Origin: Omphiscola glabra
Taxonomy: Eukaryota > Mollusca > Gastropoda > Lymnaeidae
Assembly: GCA_964017045.1 (NCBI GenBank)
Contig: OZ024811.1
Coordinates: forward strand, 15,519,312-15,583,311
Length of the DNA stretch: 64,000 nt
Reading direction: 5' to 3'
This document shows, in pieces, positions 1 through 12,300 of this stretch (the first letter of the stretch is position 1; every line of letters begins with the position of its first letter). The notes under the pieces were generated by a model. That model saw nothing but the letters and a program-made list of their open reading frames with translations, was not told where the DNA came from and made no database searches. Both the position numbers and the translations under genes were made by a program.

Positions 1-33
1 AAGAGAAACAAGTGGCAAAAATTACAGCACAAA

Positions 34-276
34 CTTGGATGTTCAAGATGTAGCTTTTAACTTGGATGTTCAAGATGTAGCTTTTAACTTGGATGTTCAA
101 GATCTAGCTTTTAACTTGGATGTTCAAGATGTAGCTTTTAACTTGGATGTTCAAGATGTAGCTTTTAACTTGGATGTTCAAGATGTAGCTTTTAACTTGG
201 ATGTTCAAGATCTAGCTTTTAACTTGGATGTTAAAGATCTAGCTTTTAACTTGGAGGTTCAAGATCTAGCTTTCAA
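34..276. repeat. 27-bp minisatellite, 9 copies
   Basis: The unit TTGGATGTTCAAGATGTAGC plus TTTTAAC is repeated nine times with few changes. A 27-bp unit has no net frame, so it reads open as a nine-residue repeat. It lies in the intron after DNAH6 exon 68, on the strand opposite the gene, so I treat it as non-coding. Confidence 0.9.
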
Positions 277-475
277 ACAAAACTGCAGTAATTATCTTTA
301 TTAATATTTTGTAAATGTTTAAACACATTGTTATCAATCATCTGGATTATTTATTATATGGACTGCAGCTTGTCACCTCTAGGAGAGAAAAATAAATTTC
401 TACAGTGTTCTATAAAATCCAGGCAATTTTAATGATACATAATAGCAAATCTCCTTAAATTGTCTCCCCTCTTAC

Positions 476-3400
476 AGTGCTGCCATCCCCAAGTGTCACC
501 CAGACAGGCGTTTTGGTCAAGTCATTCTGAATTCCTTTGAAAGCCTCAAAATTGTCACTGAGATCACAGGCCATGTTCCATGTGTTTGGTTTGAGCCACT
601 CCACCTCTGGCTTCATGGGGCGTTGCTGGGGATGAAATCAACAATGTTAGCATGGTGTTATATAAAACTAATAGAAAATGTTTATATGCATGACCATGAC
701 TTAAGTTCAAACATTTTTGTTTAATCTAATATAAATTTTGATGTCTGCAAATTTAGTTACTATCAGAAGGAAAGTTATTTATGTTTATTTACAGATAAGT
801 CACTCACAGGGACACTATCAAATAATAAAGGATAAAAATGAGTGGTTTTAACTGAATGGAAGTAGAGGAGAAATGGAATTAATTTTATGAGATCAACCAA
901 TTCCTCACCTTATCAATACTTCCAGCTGCACCTCGCAGGAAAAAGCTCCATTCAGGCTCAGAGATAACTTTCCCTGCTTTCATTATCTCTCCACACAGCA
1001 TGAAGGAGAAGACTAACTTGTGCTTTTCAAACAGACCCCTGCAATGTGGTTTACAATGTGGTTTACAATTGTTGTGCTTCGTGATATTTTATGGGTTTCA
1101 GTGGCCTTTCATTGAAATGAATAACTTTTGCACTGTACAAAATGACAATATGACCATGTATATTTTTGAAAATGTTATTTTAAAAACATGATCAACCAGC
1201 AACACTTGGAAATTCAGCCATAAACTTCTTGTAATTCATCACCACAGCTTGTACATTTATATAACCAAATTATTCTATCAACCATCACACTTTCCTATTG
1301 ATTGTTTGCCAGCTTGTGGCTGTGGGTATTCCTAGGGTTGACCAGCAGTAATTTATTTCATTGAACAGTTTACTATCCTGACTAATTCCCCCTCTGAAAG
1401 TTAAACGATGCTGCGGAGTGCCGTCCATGGCTTCACATGTAAATTGATATGGAATGGTTGGTTTTTAATTTATATTTTTTAAGTTCATTTTAATTTGTAT
1501 GTACAGCGTGGTGAGCCCAGCCCTAGGCTGGGGTACCACGCTATAGAAAACTACCCATAATAATAATAATAATATTAAATACAATTATGATGAGCTTCTT
1601 AGCTAGAAGGAGGAGTTGATGAATTACAGAATCCCAAAGGGGATTTGGTAACAGTTAGTAAACACGCTGATATTATCTTGCAACATTGTTGTAAATGCAT
1701 TTGGTAGTTTATGATGAGCTTCTTAGCTAGAAGGAGGAGTTGATGAATCACAGAATCCCCAAAGGGGGATTTGGTAACAGTTACTTGCAACATTGTTGTA
1801 AATGCATTTGGTAGTTTATGATGAGCTTCTTAGCTAGAAGGAGGAGTTGATGAATCACAGAATCCCCAAAGGGGGATTTGGTAACAGCTAGTGAACACGC
1901 TGATATTACCTTGCAACATTGTTGTAAATGCATTTGGTAGTTTCATCCAGGCAAATCTTCAGCCTCAACTGTAGGTCATCCTTCTTTTCACTGCTTTCTA
2001 TTGTTGCATTAAATAACTGGACAGAAAACACAGTTATCAATTTTAAAAAAATACACATGGCCTGTTTTCCAGATACAATATCATTTGAAATTTCTATATT
2101 TTGTGTTTGACGCTTTAATCAAATTTTATGCCTTTTTTATGTCAGAGGATTTATATATATATATATACCTTTTTTTTGCTTTCAATTTAAAAAAAATAAA
2201 AAAATAATGATATATTTTGCTTAAGCAACTGTGAATTATTTTCTACACAACGGTCCCCCAACCTGTTTGAAGTATTTGAGTGAGAACTGATACATCGGGT
2301 CCACCTCTCCCATGTCGGCCACCACAAAGTACATGACCGACCCCCTCTCAGCAACCACTCTGTACTTCTCCCTGGCCTGGCTGATTTTCTGTTCTGTGGC
2401 CTCTGCCTCGGCCAGACGTTGCTTGATGACACCAGATGTGACCTGGCAGGGTGAACAATGGGCAAAGATTGTTCATCTTTAAAGGTTATATTACTTGTGG
2501 GATCACAATGACATATGCAAAAATAAAAAAATAAGTTCCCAAAATGAAAAAGGGGTTTACAGAAGGGCACTGAATCGCAACACACAAGTGATTAATGGAA
2601 ATCATGAAAGAGTTATTACAGATTATCAAAACAATGATTATTTTTTCAATGTGTTACGATCAAAGTATAAATATTATACATATGGCCTGTGATAGATAAA
2701 TTATGTTGCAGTTTCTGACATAAGTTTGGGAAGTAATACTTTGTTAGTAATACAAGAACCATACTATCTTTACTATCTATGTATTATCACAATTAATATG
2801 ATAACAGCAAAGTTTACCTTTGACTCATTCAAGACATTGATCAGCTCTTCATTGTCAAGGATGTTGCCCTCTGATTCAAACAACAGTTTGAGAATCCTGT
2901 CCTCGATGGCCTTGAGCTGGTTCTTGTCTGCATTTATTCTTACAATCAGCTGATTACGTTGCTCTTCTAGGTCAGGTCGCTCTAGGCGCACCACATCACT
3001 GTAAGAAAAAGAACAATGTTACAACAGCAAAGATATAGGTCACTTATATAGGTATTATTTAGAGTCAGCCAAAGCAACATCGCAGAATTATGTCACACAA
3101 CCATTCTACTTATGTTTGGATTTTAATCTGTTGCACACAGATATAGGCATATTAATATTTTTTTTTAATTCATTAAATTTGTATTGGACTTTCAGGAAAT
3201 AGAAGTGTTTTTCAACAGTTGTGTTACATAAGGCTAACAAAGGTGTGCAGCAAATGTTTTGATTTAAAACCAGTAAAAAGAAAATGTAAAAATATATGTC
3301 GCTTTTTTAATTTTTAACACCAAACTAATAAGGGGCCTATAATATAATCCATGAAGTCCAATATAATAACAGTAATACTTTGCATAGATGGTGCTCTGCC

Positions 3401-6367
3401 ATAAATATTTATTTCTAATTGTATGATGCGCAGCATATTTTAGTATGGGTAATTAGTTTCTGTAAGTGTGATGATATCTTCTATTATGTTTTGGTTACTT
3501 AACATTTACCTTAGAAGCTGGTCTTCAAGTCCAGATTTAGTGACTGTGAAGTTTATGATGGTCACCTTGATGCAGACCTCCGGTAAGTAGTGAGGGTTGG
3601 ACAGCTTGGTGGTCATGTAGAACCGGAAGTTGCGGTCATAGTCAATGTCACTATCACCGAGTCTAATCAGCAGTCGGCCGCCCTGGTAATCAGTATTTAA
3701 ATTTGCATTACATATCTCTCCCAGTCAACCTCTGGCTATAATTAAACCAGCTTTTAACTTTTCTACTATTTGCTAGGAGAAACTTTTTTTTAAAAAAATT
3801 GTTGATTCATGTTGAGAACAAATCAACTAAGAGAAAATGGTGAGCAGAGGCTGTTGAAAAATGATGAGACACAAAATAGCATGACCAGATGAGTCCCAAT
3901 CCCCCACTGGACTGGCTCAAAAAGGTCCTTCAGCCAGAATCCCACAGGTGTCTCAACTTCCTTAAAGGTATGGAGTGGTGTATTAACTTTCGTAACTCAC
4001 AACCCCACCAAAAAAAAAAAAAAAAAAAAAAAAAAAACAAGACACTCACTAACTGCCCAACTTGAAAAGCAATATTCTTTGAGAAGTATTTGGGGTGTCC
4101 AGTGATAATGATAAATATTAAAAACTCGAATTTTAATTATTTTTTTTTTTAAAATTGAAAAATTGTGTTTAAATTTCTCTTAACTTTAACTATTGAAAAG
4201 TTATTAGCGACAGGCATGCAAGCTGATTAACAGAGATGATTGAACTCAATAAAAAAATTTAAAAAAAGTAAATCGAGTGATTTGTAAATTATGGTTGAAT
4301 CACAACAGACATTCATGAATTGAGAACTAGCAACATACTTCCCACCAACACACTTGCCACCAACACACTTGCCACCAACATACTTCCCACCAACATAATA
4401 CCCACCAACACACTTGCCACCAACACACTTGCCACCAACACGCTCCCCACCAACATAATTCCCACCAAAAAACTCCCCACCAACATACTTGCCACCAACA
4501 CGTTCCCCACCAACACACTTGCCACCAACACACTTGCCACCAACATACTTCCCACCAACACACTTGCTACCAACAAACTTCCCACCAACCTACTTCCCAC
4601 CAACCTACTTCCCACCAACATATTTCCCACTAACATACTTACCACCCACACACTTCCCACCAACACACTTGCCACCAACCTAATTCCCACCAACATACTT
4701 CCCACCAACTTACTTCCCACTAACATACTTCCCACCACACACTTCCCACCAACCTACTTCCCACCAACATACTTCCCACCAACCTACTTCCCACCAACAC
4801 ACTTCCCACCAACACATTTGCCACCAACCTACTTCCTACTAACATACTTCCCACCCACACACTTTCCACCAACACACTTCCCACCAACATACTTCCCACC
4901 AAACTACTTCCCACCAACATACTTCCCACACACAAATTTCTTTGTTTAAGCACAACAGGTTTCCAGGCATAAATATTTAAAAAAAAAAAAAGAAATCCAG
5001 ATTCCCAGGAATTCAAACAAGTACTCACTGACATGAATGTCTGTTTCAGTAATACAGGTTCCAGGGCTGGATCAAGCATTTCCCCTATGTCCTCTAGCAG
5101 GACAGGCATGCCAATACGAATACAGTTTTCAAGTGTCCTCAAGAAATTACCAGAGGTCAGTTTGATGATCTTCAGTCCATTCTTGGATTCCCTGTTTCTG
5201 ATCCAGCGATTGGCCTGTAAGGAGTTTATGTTAAAATTATAAACTCTTGAGGCCCTTTTCTAAATTGGAAAATTGCTTCAAGTTTTTGTGGATCATTCAA
5301 TAAAGCACTGCAGAGCACTTTTGCAGATCATTCAATAAAGCACTGCATAGCACTTTTGTGGATCATTCAATAAAGCTCTGCACAGCACTTTTGTGGATCA
5401 TTCAATAAAGCACTGCATAGCACTTTTGCGGATCATTCAATAAAGCCCTGCATAGCACTTTTAGGATCATTCAATAAAGCACTGCATAGCACTTTTGTGG
5501 CTCATTCAATAAAGCACTGCATAGCACTTTTGTGGCTCACTCAATAAAGCACTGCATAGCACTTTCATGGCTCATTCAATAAAGCACTCCATAGCACTTT
5601 TGTGGCTCATTCAATAAAGCACTGCATAGCACTTTTGTGGCTCACTCAATAAAGCACTGCATAGCACTTTTGTGGCTCACTCAATAAAGCACTGCATAGC
5701 ACTTTTGTGGCTCATTCAATAAAGCACTGCATAGCACTTCAATCTTCTTGCTTACATGATCAGCTCTACAGCTGGATTAAAATGTTAACTTGGGTTATTT
5801 TATTTTATACAACTATAATATGTTTACACCGTGTCACAGATCTAATACCAGAATTTTACCTACCAATCTGAGCTTAAAGATTGAATGATAATTACACGGG
5901 GTATATTTCATTAGACGACGTCTATATTTATCAATAGATATTTTCACATTGTTGAAAATGAGCACCAAAATGGACAACTGAACACTTGACCAATAAAATA
6001 ATGTCATTAACTCTTAATGATGTAACATTTCCCTCCAATTCTATTTCCACTATGTTTTGATTAACCAACACCAGTCTCATTAACTGTGCAGTTGTTTTTT
6101 GTTTTTTTGTGTGTTTTTTTACAGTAAAATTTTATATCTAAACTATCGAGACAGACAAATGTATATAAAACACCTGTTCTTGTGGGTCAATCATGAGAGG
6201 CCAGCGCCTGCCTCTGGTCACCAGAATTGCATTTTCTATGGACACCTGGTCCCTTGGCAGACCATCCGCATTCCACTGTCGGATCTCAAATGGGTCAGCA
6301 AGGACAGTGGCGAGTGACATCCCCTCAGTGACAGGGATTTCCAGCTCAATGCAGCGGGTTGTCCATT
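476..6367 (-). CDS. DNAH6: DNAH6 exons 61-68: AAA5 and start of AAA6 (gene continues off the left edge)
   Basis: Exons: 6174-6367, 5029-5214, 3510-3682, 2818-2998, 2263-2442, 1910-2016, 909-1038, 476-625, about residues 3047-3479. Family runs are [47 protein letters not shown] and [14 protein letters not shown]. Exon 66 ends inside a 107-126 bp tandem array that copies its last 34 bases and its donor. Exon 68 ends with a normal donor at 475/476, so at least one further exon lies outside the window. Positions 1-475 are intron and carry a 27-bp minisatellite. Confidence 0.92.
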
Positions 6368-9300
6368 CTGAAATATAATATGATGCAACATATGGGTGCG
6401 TTTATAAGCTTGTGCAAAAACATGATGGGGCAAACAAAGAGATGCCTAATATTTTACTCTTGACTAAATAAATTCCTTGCAGTCTGAGAGAAACAAATTG
6501 AACCACTTACTCTTGACGAGCTCCTGCCTGTACACGGATGTGAAGGCGCCGTAGTACGCCACACAAGCTGCTGATATGAAGACATCCCCTACAACATTGT
6601 GGATTTGCACCTCAAAGTCTGCCACGCTTTCTTGCCAGCGAATCTACACAGTACAAATAATCAATCTTAAAATTTATGTTTCCTTTCATTCATTGTTATG
6701 AATTGTTGCTATAGTAATTATTTTTATTCTTAAATTGATCACACACTCCCTAGCTTTTGAATTCAAAAGTCCCGTTGAGTTCAATTTTCAGCCTGTGGTG
6801 TATTTTTTTAAAAAAAAGACAACAACCAAACCTGTTCGTCGGCGAGAGCGGTGGTCAGTTTGGATGACCTCTTGAGGCGGCCAGCAGTGGTGGCAATGTT
6901 TCTCTCCAGCTTCTGTTTCTCTGCCACACTGTCATCGTAGGTCTTCTGCAGCTCTGCAATCTTGGCTTCAACTGTGGCCAGTTTTTGTTGCTTCTCCTTC
7001 AGCAGTCTCATGACAGTGTCCAGCTCTTGCTGGGCTTTATTCAACCTGGGCAGGGGAGGGGGTGGGGGGGGGGAGTGGTTGCTTATGTTAACTCTATATA
7101 ACTTAGTAGCACAAAGGGATACCGATTGCATAATTCAAAATGATTTTCAGTGCTGAGAAATAGTTGCCATGAGGATTCAGTGCTGAGAAATAGTTGCCAT
7201 GAGGATTCAGTGCTGAGAAATAGTTGCCATGAGGATTCAGTGCTGAGAAATAGTTGCCATGGGGATTCAGTGCTGAGAAATAGTTGCCATGAGGATTCAG
7301 TGCTGAGAAATAGTTGCAATGAGGATTCAGTGCTGAGAAATAGTGCCATGAGGATTCAGTGCTGAGAAATAGTGCCATGAGGATTCAGTGCTGAGAATCA
7401 GTACCATGAGGATTCAGTGCTGAGAAATAGTGCCATGAGAAGTACAGAATATTTAATTTGAATATTCAATTCGGGGCGGGAATATAACTAATTTTTACAT
7501 CAACAACAGCTTTTTAATTAATTTAATAACTTACGCATTCCTCTTGGGCTCAACTGTTCTAAAAACTTTGGCATACAAGTCCATTGCTCTGACCCACATC
7601 ACCATAGACTTGCAGGCCTGAGGAGCATTAGGCCTATTTTCAATAAAGTGCTTTAAGACTTTTCCTACTACCAAAATATAATTTCAATACAAATTAATCA
7701 GAGTGTCAGACTTTTCAAAGGAATGGGGCGGGAAGAAAAAATTTGTCAAATTTTGCTAGGTAGTTTCTATAACTTATTTGGTCGGCATTGATGGGGAGCT
7801 GCGCAGTGAGTGCAATTTCTGACACAAACCTTGGAAACTTTTTCTACAGCTTCAGGAACAAACTTTGGGTTCTCCATGTACTTCTTGAGCTTCTTCAGGG
7901 TTGCCTCTGGTATGTTGTCCTTGTCGTACTCTGCAAGCTTTTTCAGGAAGTTGGCATCACCAAGCATGACCTTGACACTGGCCCAGTCAGTTCTTAAAAT
8001 GAATGGAAAAATAGGAAGATGTAAATGGTGTCTTTCCTTTTTTTTTGAACTTATTGTTTTCAGAGCATGGTGTATGTTATTTGAGGTTATGTTTAAAAAG
8101 GATGACATACTTATTGTTGAGTAAGATGGCCACGGCCTCCATGACAGTCTGTACCAACTCTGGAGGTTTAGTGAAGACACGGATTTCTGAGATGTCATTT
8201 TTGTCTAGTGAATCCAGGGCCTGGAATAGAGAAGTACACAAATTAATGGTGGCAGAACTGCATGTTTCCTGACCCCTGTTGAAATTATACACAATACTAA
8301 GATGATATCAATTAAGCACCAAAAATATATTCACAAAATAAACATAAACTGCTATCAAATGCAATTACAACACCACTCACTTTAATGGCAGCTTCTAGAG
8401 CGGGCAGGGCTTCATCAAGGTCTCTCTGAGCATCACTGGCTATGGCCTGAGTTTCTTCGGCTTTCACTTTGGCAACTGCCTCATCTTCCATTACAACTTT
8501 ACGGACCTGCGGGGATGAAACAAGACAATAAGCTCACACATTTTTTTAAAATTAAAAAAAAACCTTTGGTTTATTCAAGTTGTGCCAGCTACTAAATCTA
8601 CATGCCGTTGTTTATAATTTTACATCTCATTGGTGTTAAGTGTTAACGCTGAAATCGACATTTACCTGTTGATATATCTACATTTAATTGACTATATATA
8701 TATATATATATACATTTTATTACTGATGAATCTACAAATAATGATATATTTTTCATTTAACTGAATTTATTGTTTTGTTTCTTTCCTCCATATAAAACAT
8801 GCAGCATATGTAAAAAGTCCATGGTAATTTACACATGAAAGTATCAACTTATGAATCCTGGTATCACCTGGTCAGCCTTCTCCTGATCCACCACCAAGTC
8901 TTCCATCAGTTTCTGTGTGTCAGCTGACTTCTTCTTCAGCTCTGGTTCCAGTGCTATCAGCTCTTTCTTCATCGAGTCCACCAGTGTGTTGGTCTCCAGC
9001 AGCTTGGTCAGGCCATTCTTCACACGGTCCCTGGCACTCTTCAGATTTCTGGTGGAATGAGAAGTGGACAAGCGCAATATACTTTACTGATCATGGTTCA
9101 TCCACTGGAAAGATCTCACCTGATCTCCAATGTTCTTTGCATTTAATATTGACAAGATGTTAAAGAGTAGAGCTGGATGTACAGTAATATAATATGGTGT
9201 GGCTAGGGGCTTCAATAATAAAAGCTGAATACAACTTATTTTAATTGTAGTGACATGAATATAGTCAATGTGAGTTGGTTTTTTTTTTAAACTGATAAAC

Positions 9301-12300
9301 TACCATATTGAAGAACCAGATGTGGCCGAATTAAATCTAGGTCACATTTAATACAATACAAGCATTTGCGCTAACAGCAGCTCGTGGCCATATGGAAAGA
9401 AACTCCGAGCCAGTCCCACCAGCTCATGGTAGTTAACCAGTTAAAAAAAGAAAATTCTATAACATTGTTGACATTGAATTTAAGTTTTGATTGTGTGGTT
9501 GTCTTTCCTTGTGTGTTTATCTCCCCTAAATATCCACACGGAGTCATGACAACTTCAACATCTAAAGAATAACGGGTTGAGGAAAAAAAAAGAGTCTTCA
9601 GTTTCCACACTTTCAAGACTTACTTGGTTTTCTCCTGCAGCATAGACAGGTACAGGTTGATGAGTTCAAGGTAGCTGGTGGGGGTCGTGTAGTAGCGACG
9701 CTTCAGCTCACTGTAGAACCTCTCTGCCATGGTCGTGACACTCATGTGAATGTCCACACACATTTCTGACACACTTTGCTGGGGCACGGGGTGGAAGAAA
9801 TGATTACTTTGAAATATGTACATATATTTAAAAACGATATAATATTTTTCAGCTTTTATCAAAGTGCTCTACAATTATTCTCTTTCCCTTTGAACAGCAT
9901 TCCCAAAAAGTTTTGTGGATTGGTGGACAAGTTTTGACATTGCACAAAGGACCGGTGCCATTATAAATTTTATTAATTATTTGACAATAAATATTTGTGT
10001 TTGTTTCTTTCTTCTACTCTTAGTTACCTTTAGATGGTGCTGTGCTCCCAGGTCAACATTCTCAAAGGAAGATTTTGAGACCCCGAGAAGCGCCTCTTTG
10101 GGCCACTCAACAAACCAATCTATGGTGCAGCAGTTAACAAGTGATGGGAACATGCGGCAGCGACTACGGAAAGCTGAGCCAACAGGTGACATGCACAATA
10201 CAATGTGAAGGTTATTTCTGTAAGAGGTCAGTGAATTCAGTGACGGGTATCAATCACACATAAAAAAAAAATAATCAATGTGAATGGTGAACTATTGGTA
10301 TAAATTGTGACTAGTGACATTGGTCCCAAACCACCAAGTCCTACATGTGATCTAAGTGAAACTAATTTCTTTTCCCGCATACCTAACTCTGTTGATACAG
10401 AAGTCATAAATGGCATCTCTGTTTCCCTCAGGTATCCCAGCCTCCTTGGCACCGGGTCGGCAACCAATGATAAGCCTCTCGTATTCATCCGGTTCGAAGA
10501 GGTTGGGTACCTCTCCCGAGTTGAGGATGTTATTGATGTCTTCAAGGAACTCTTCAACAACAATCTATTAAAAAAAAGTTCAAATTTAAAGTAAATCTAT
10601 ACAATCAGTTACAACTCAAATTTAATTTTCCACACATCAATTTTTTTTTTATAGTGTACAACCATAATCTAAAAAAGACAAAGCACTTATCATAAATTTT
10701 TTTTTTGATAAGGGCTGCTAATTAACTTTTTCGCTACTGGTGACGTCGACGCGACGTCACGATCACCCACTTTCAATTACTATGGAAGTCAAATAGTCGT
10801 CATAACAAAAAGGCAAAGAACTTTTCTGAAATACCAAGGACGTCACGTCGACGTCATATTTCAAAGCTATATATTTCTTTATTCGTTTATCTATAGAGGA
10901 GTTAAAAAACTAATTGGATAGAGAATGAAATTACCGGAATTTTTTATATTTTTTTAATATAATTTTTTTTATTATTATTATTGATGAGTCAGCAAAAAAT
11001 CGATGTCAAAACCCAGTGGTAATGAAGGGGTTATGAGAATTTAAAAAAAAAATTAATTACGTAAAAACAAAACTGAGCTTTCAATTTGTTCCTAGCTAAA
11101 CTTTGGTTAATTAAATAGTAAAAGAGTAAGTGCAAGCCATTGAAATTCAGTTTCTTACAAGTATTAACATGAGGTGGAGCCAGAAAATGAAGGGGTGAAA
11201 AGCCATGTGCTAATATATAAACATCACTACATGTTCTGAAAAAAAAAAGGCAATATTTAATCTGACATGCACCCACCTGTGTATCTGTAAACAGAAAGAC
11301 TGTGTGTTTGTTCTGAATGCCTGCAAGGTCATAGAGCTTTTTCAGGTCATCGTGGAATGCTGAATAATCATAGCCTCGAGAAAGTTCAATTTGGAAACAT
11401 TTGTAGCCGCAGATGTGAGCTGCCAGTCTGGGTAGAAAAATATTTTTTTTGAAATATAACATAACACATTACATAGCAGGTTGTGGTAAATTAACTGAAC
11501 AAAGAAATGTTTCATTTGTAAATCAGAGGGTACAAATAAAAAGCATCACTTAAAACAGCGGTTAACAACCTGTGGGTGGCGACATCTTTGGGATCAAACG
11601 ACCTTTACACAGGGGTCGCCTTAGACCATCATAAAACACATATTTATGAAGTAGCAACGAAAATAATTTATGGTTGGGGGTCACCACAACATGAGGAAGT
11701 GTACTAAAGGGTTGCAGCATTAGGGAGGTTGAGAACCACTGGCTTAACATAATAAAATTGATGGATTTTTTTTAAAGTTATAAAACTGATGCTTTTTTTG
11801 TTTAGTTTTTATTGCCTATTACTATTAGCATTTAAATTCTTTAACACAAAAACAAATGTTAAATTTGAAACTATTTTCTAACCATAAAATATTGGAGCCT
11901 GTCTAAGCCATGTGAAGTAAATAATAGTGGAACAAGAAATGTTTAGGCTTGAAAAAAAGACGGAACAATTAAAAATAAATTTTGGCTAAATGCTAACTTC
12001 AGCAGACAATACAAAACAAGAATAACAAATTATTTGATATGGAAAAAACTTGGCAGTAAAAATGTGTTAAGATTAATGTTTACTCCTGTGATGAGTGGCA
12101 CTGAAATGGCAGGACCGAAACACATTTAATCGTATAGCATAAGGTTCACGCACCTTGTGAGAGACTGCTTCCCTGTACCGCCAACACCAACCAACAGGGC
12201 ATTTCCCCTCTCCTGCTGGATCATTCGAACAATGCGGGAGACATGTTCAATGGCATCCATGAAAAACACCAGCTTCATTTCTTTGGACGATTGCATGTTG

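Noticed and set aside
35..304. 89-codon frame with a perfect nine-residue repeat
   Set aside because: It is a 27-bp minisatellite read in one frame, antisense to and inside an intron of DNAH6; no splice or start context.
4313..4949. Long open frames of up to 209 codons on both strands
   Set aside because: They are an effect of a 15-bp tandem repeat with no frame shift per unit; the peptides are simple repeats and the region is a dynein intron.
7083..7378. Open frames of 88 and 91 codons on the minus strand
   Set aside because: They are products of the 30-bp minisatellite between DNAH6 exons 58 and 59.
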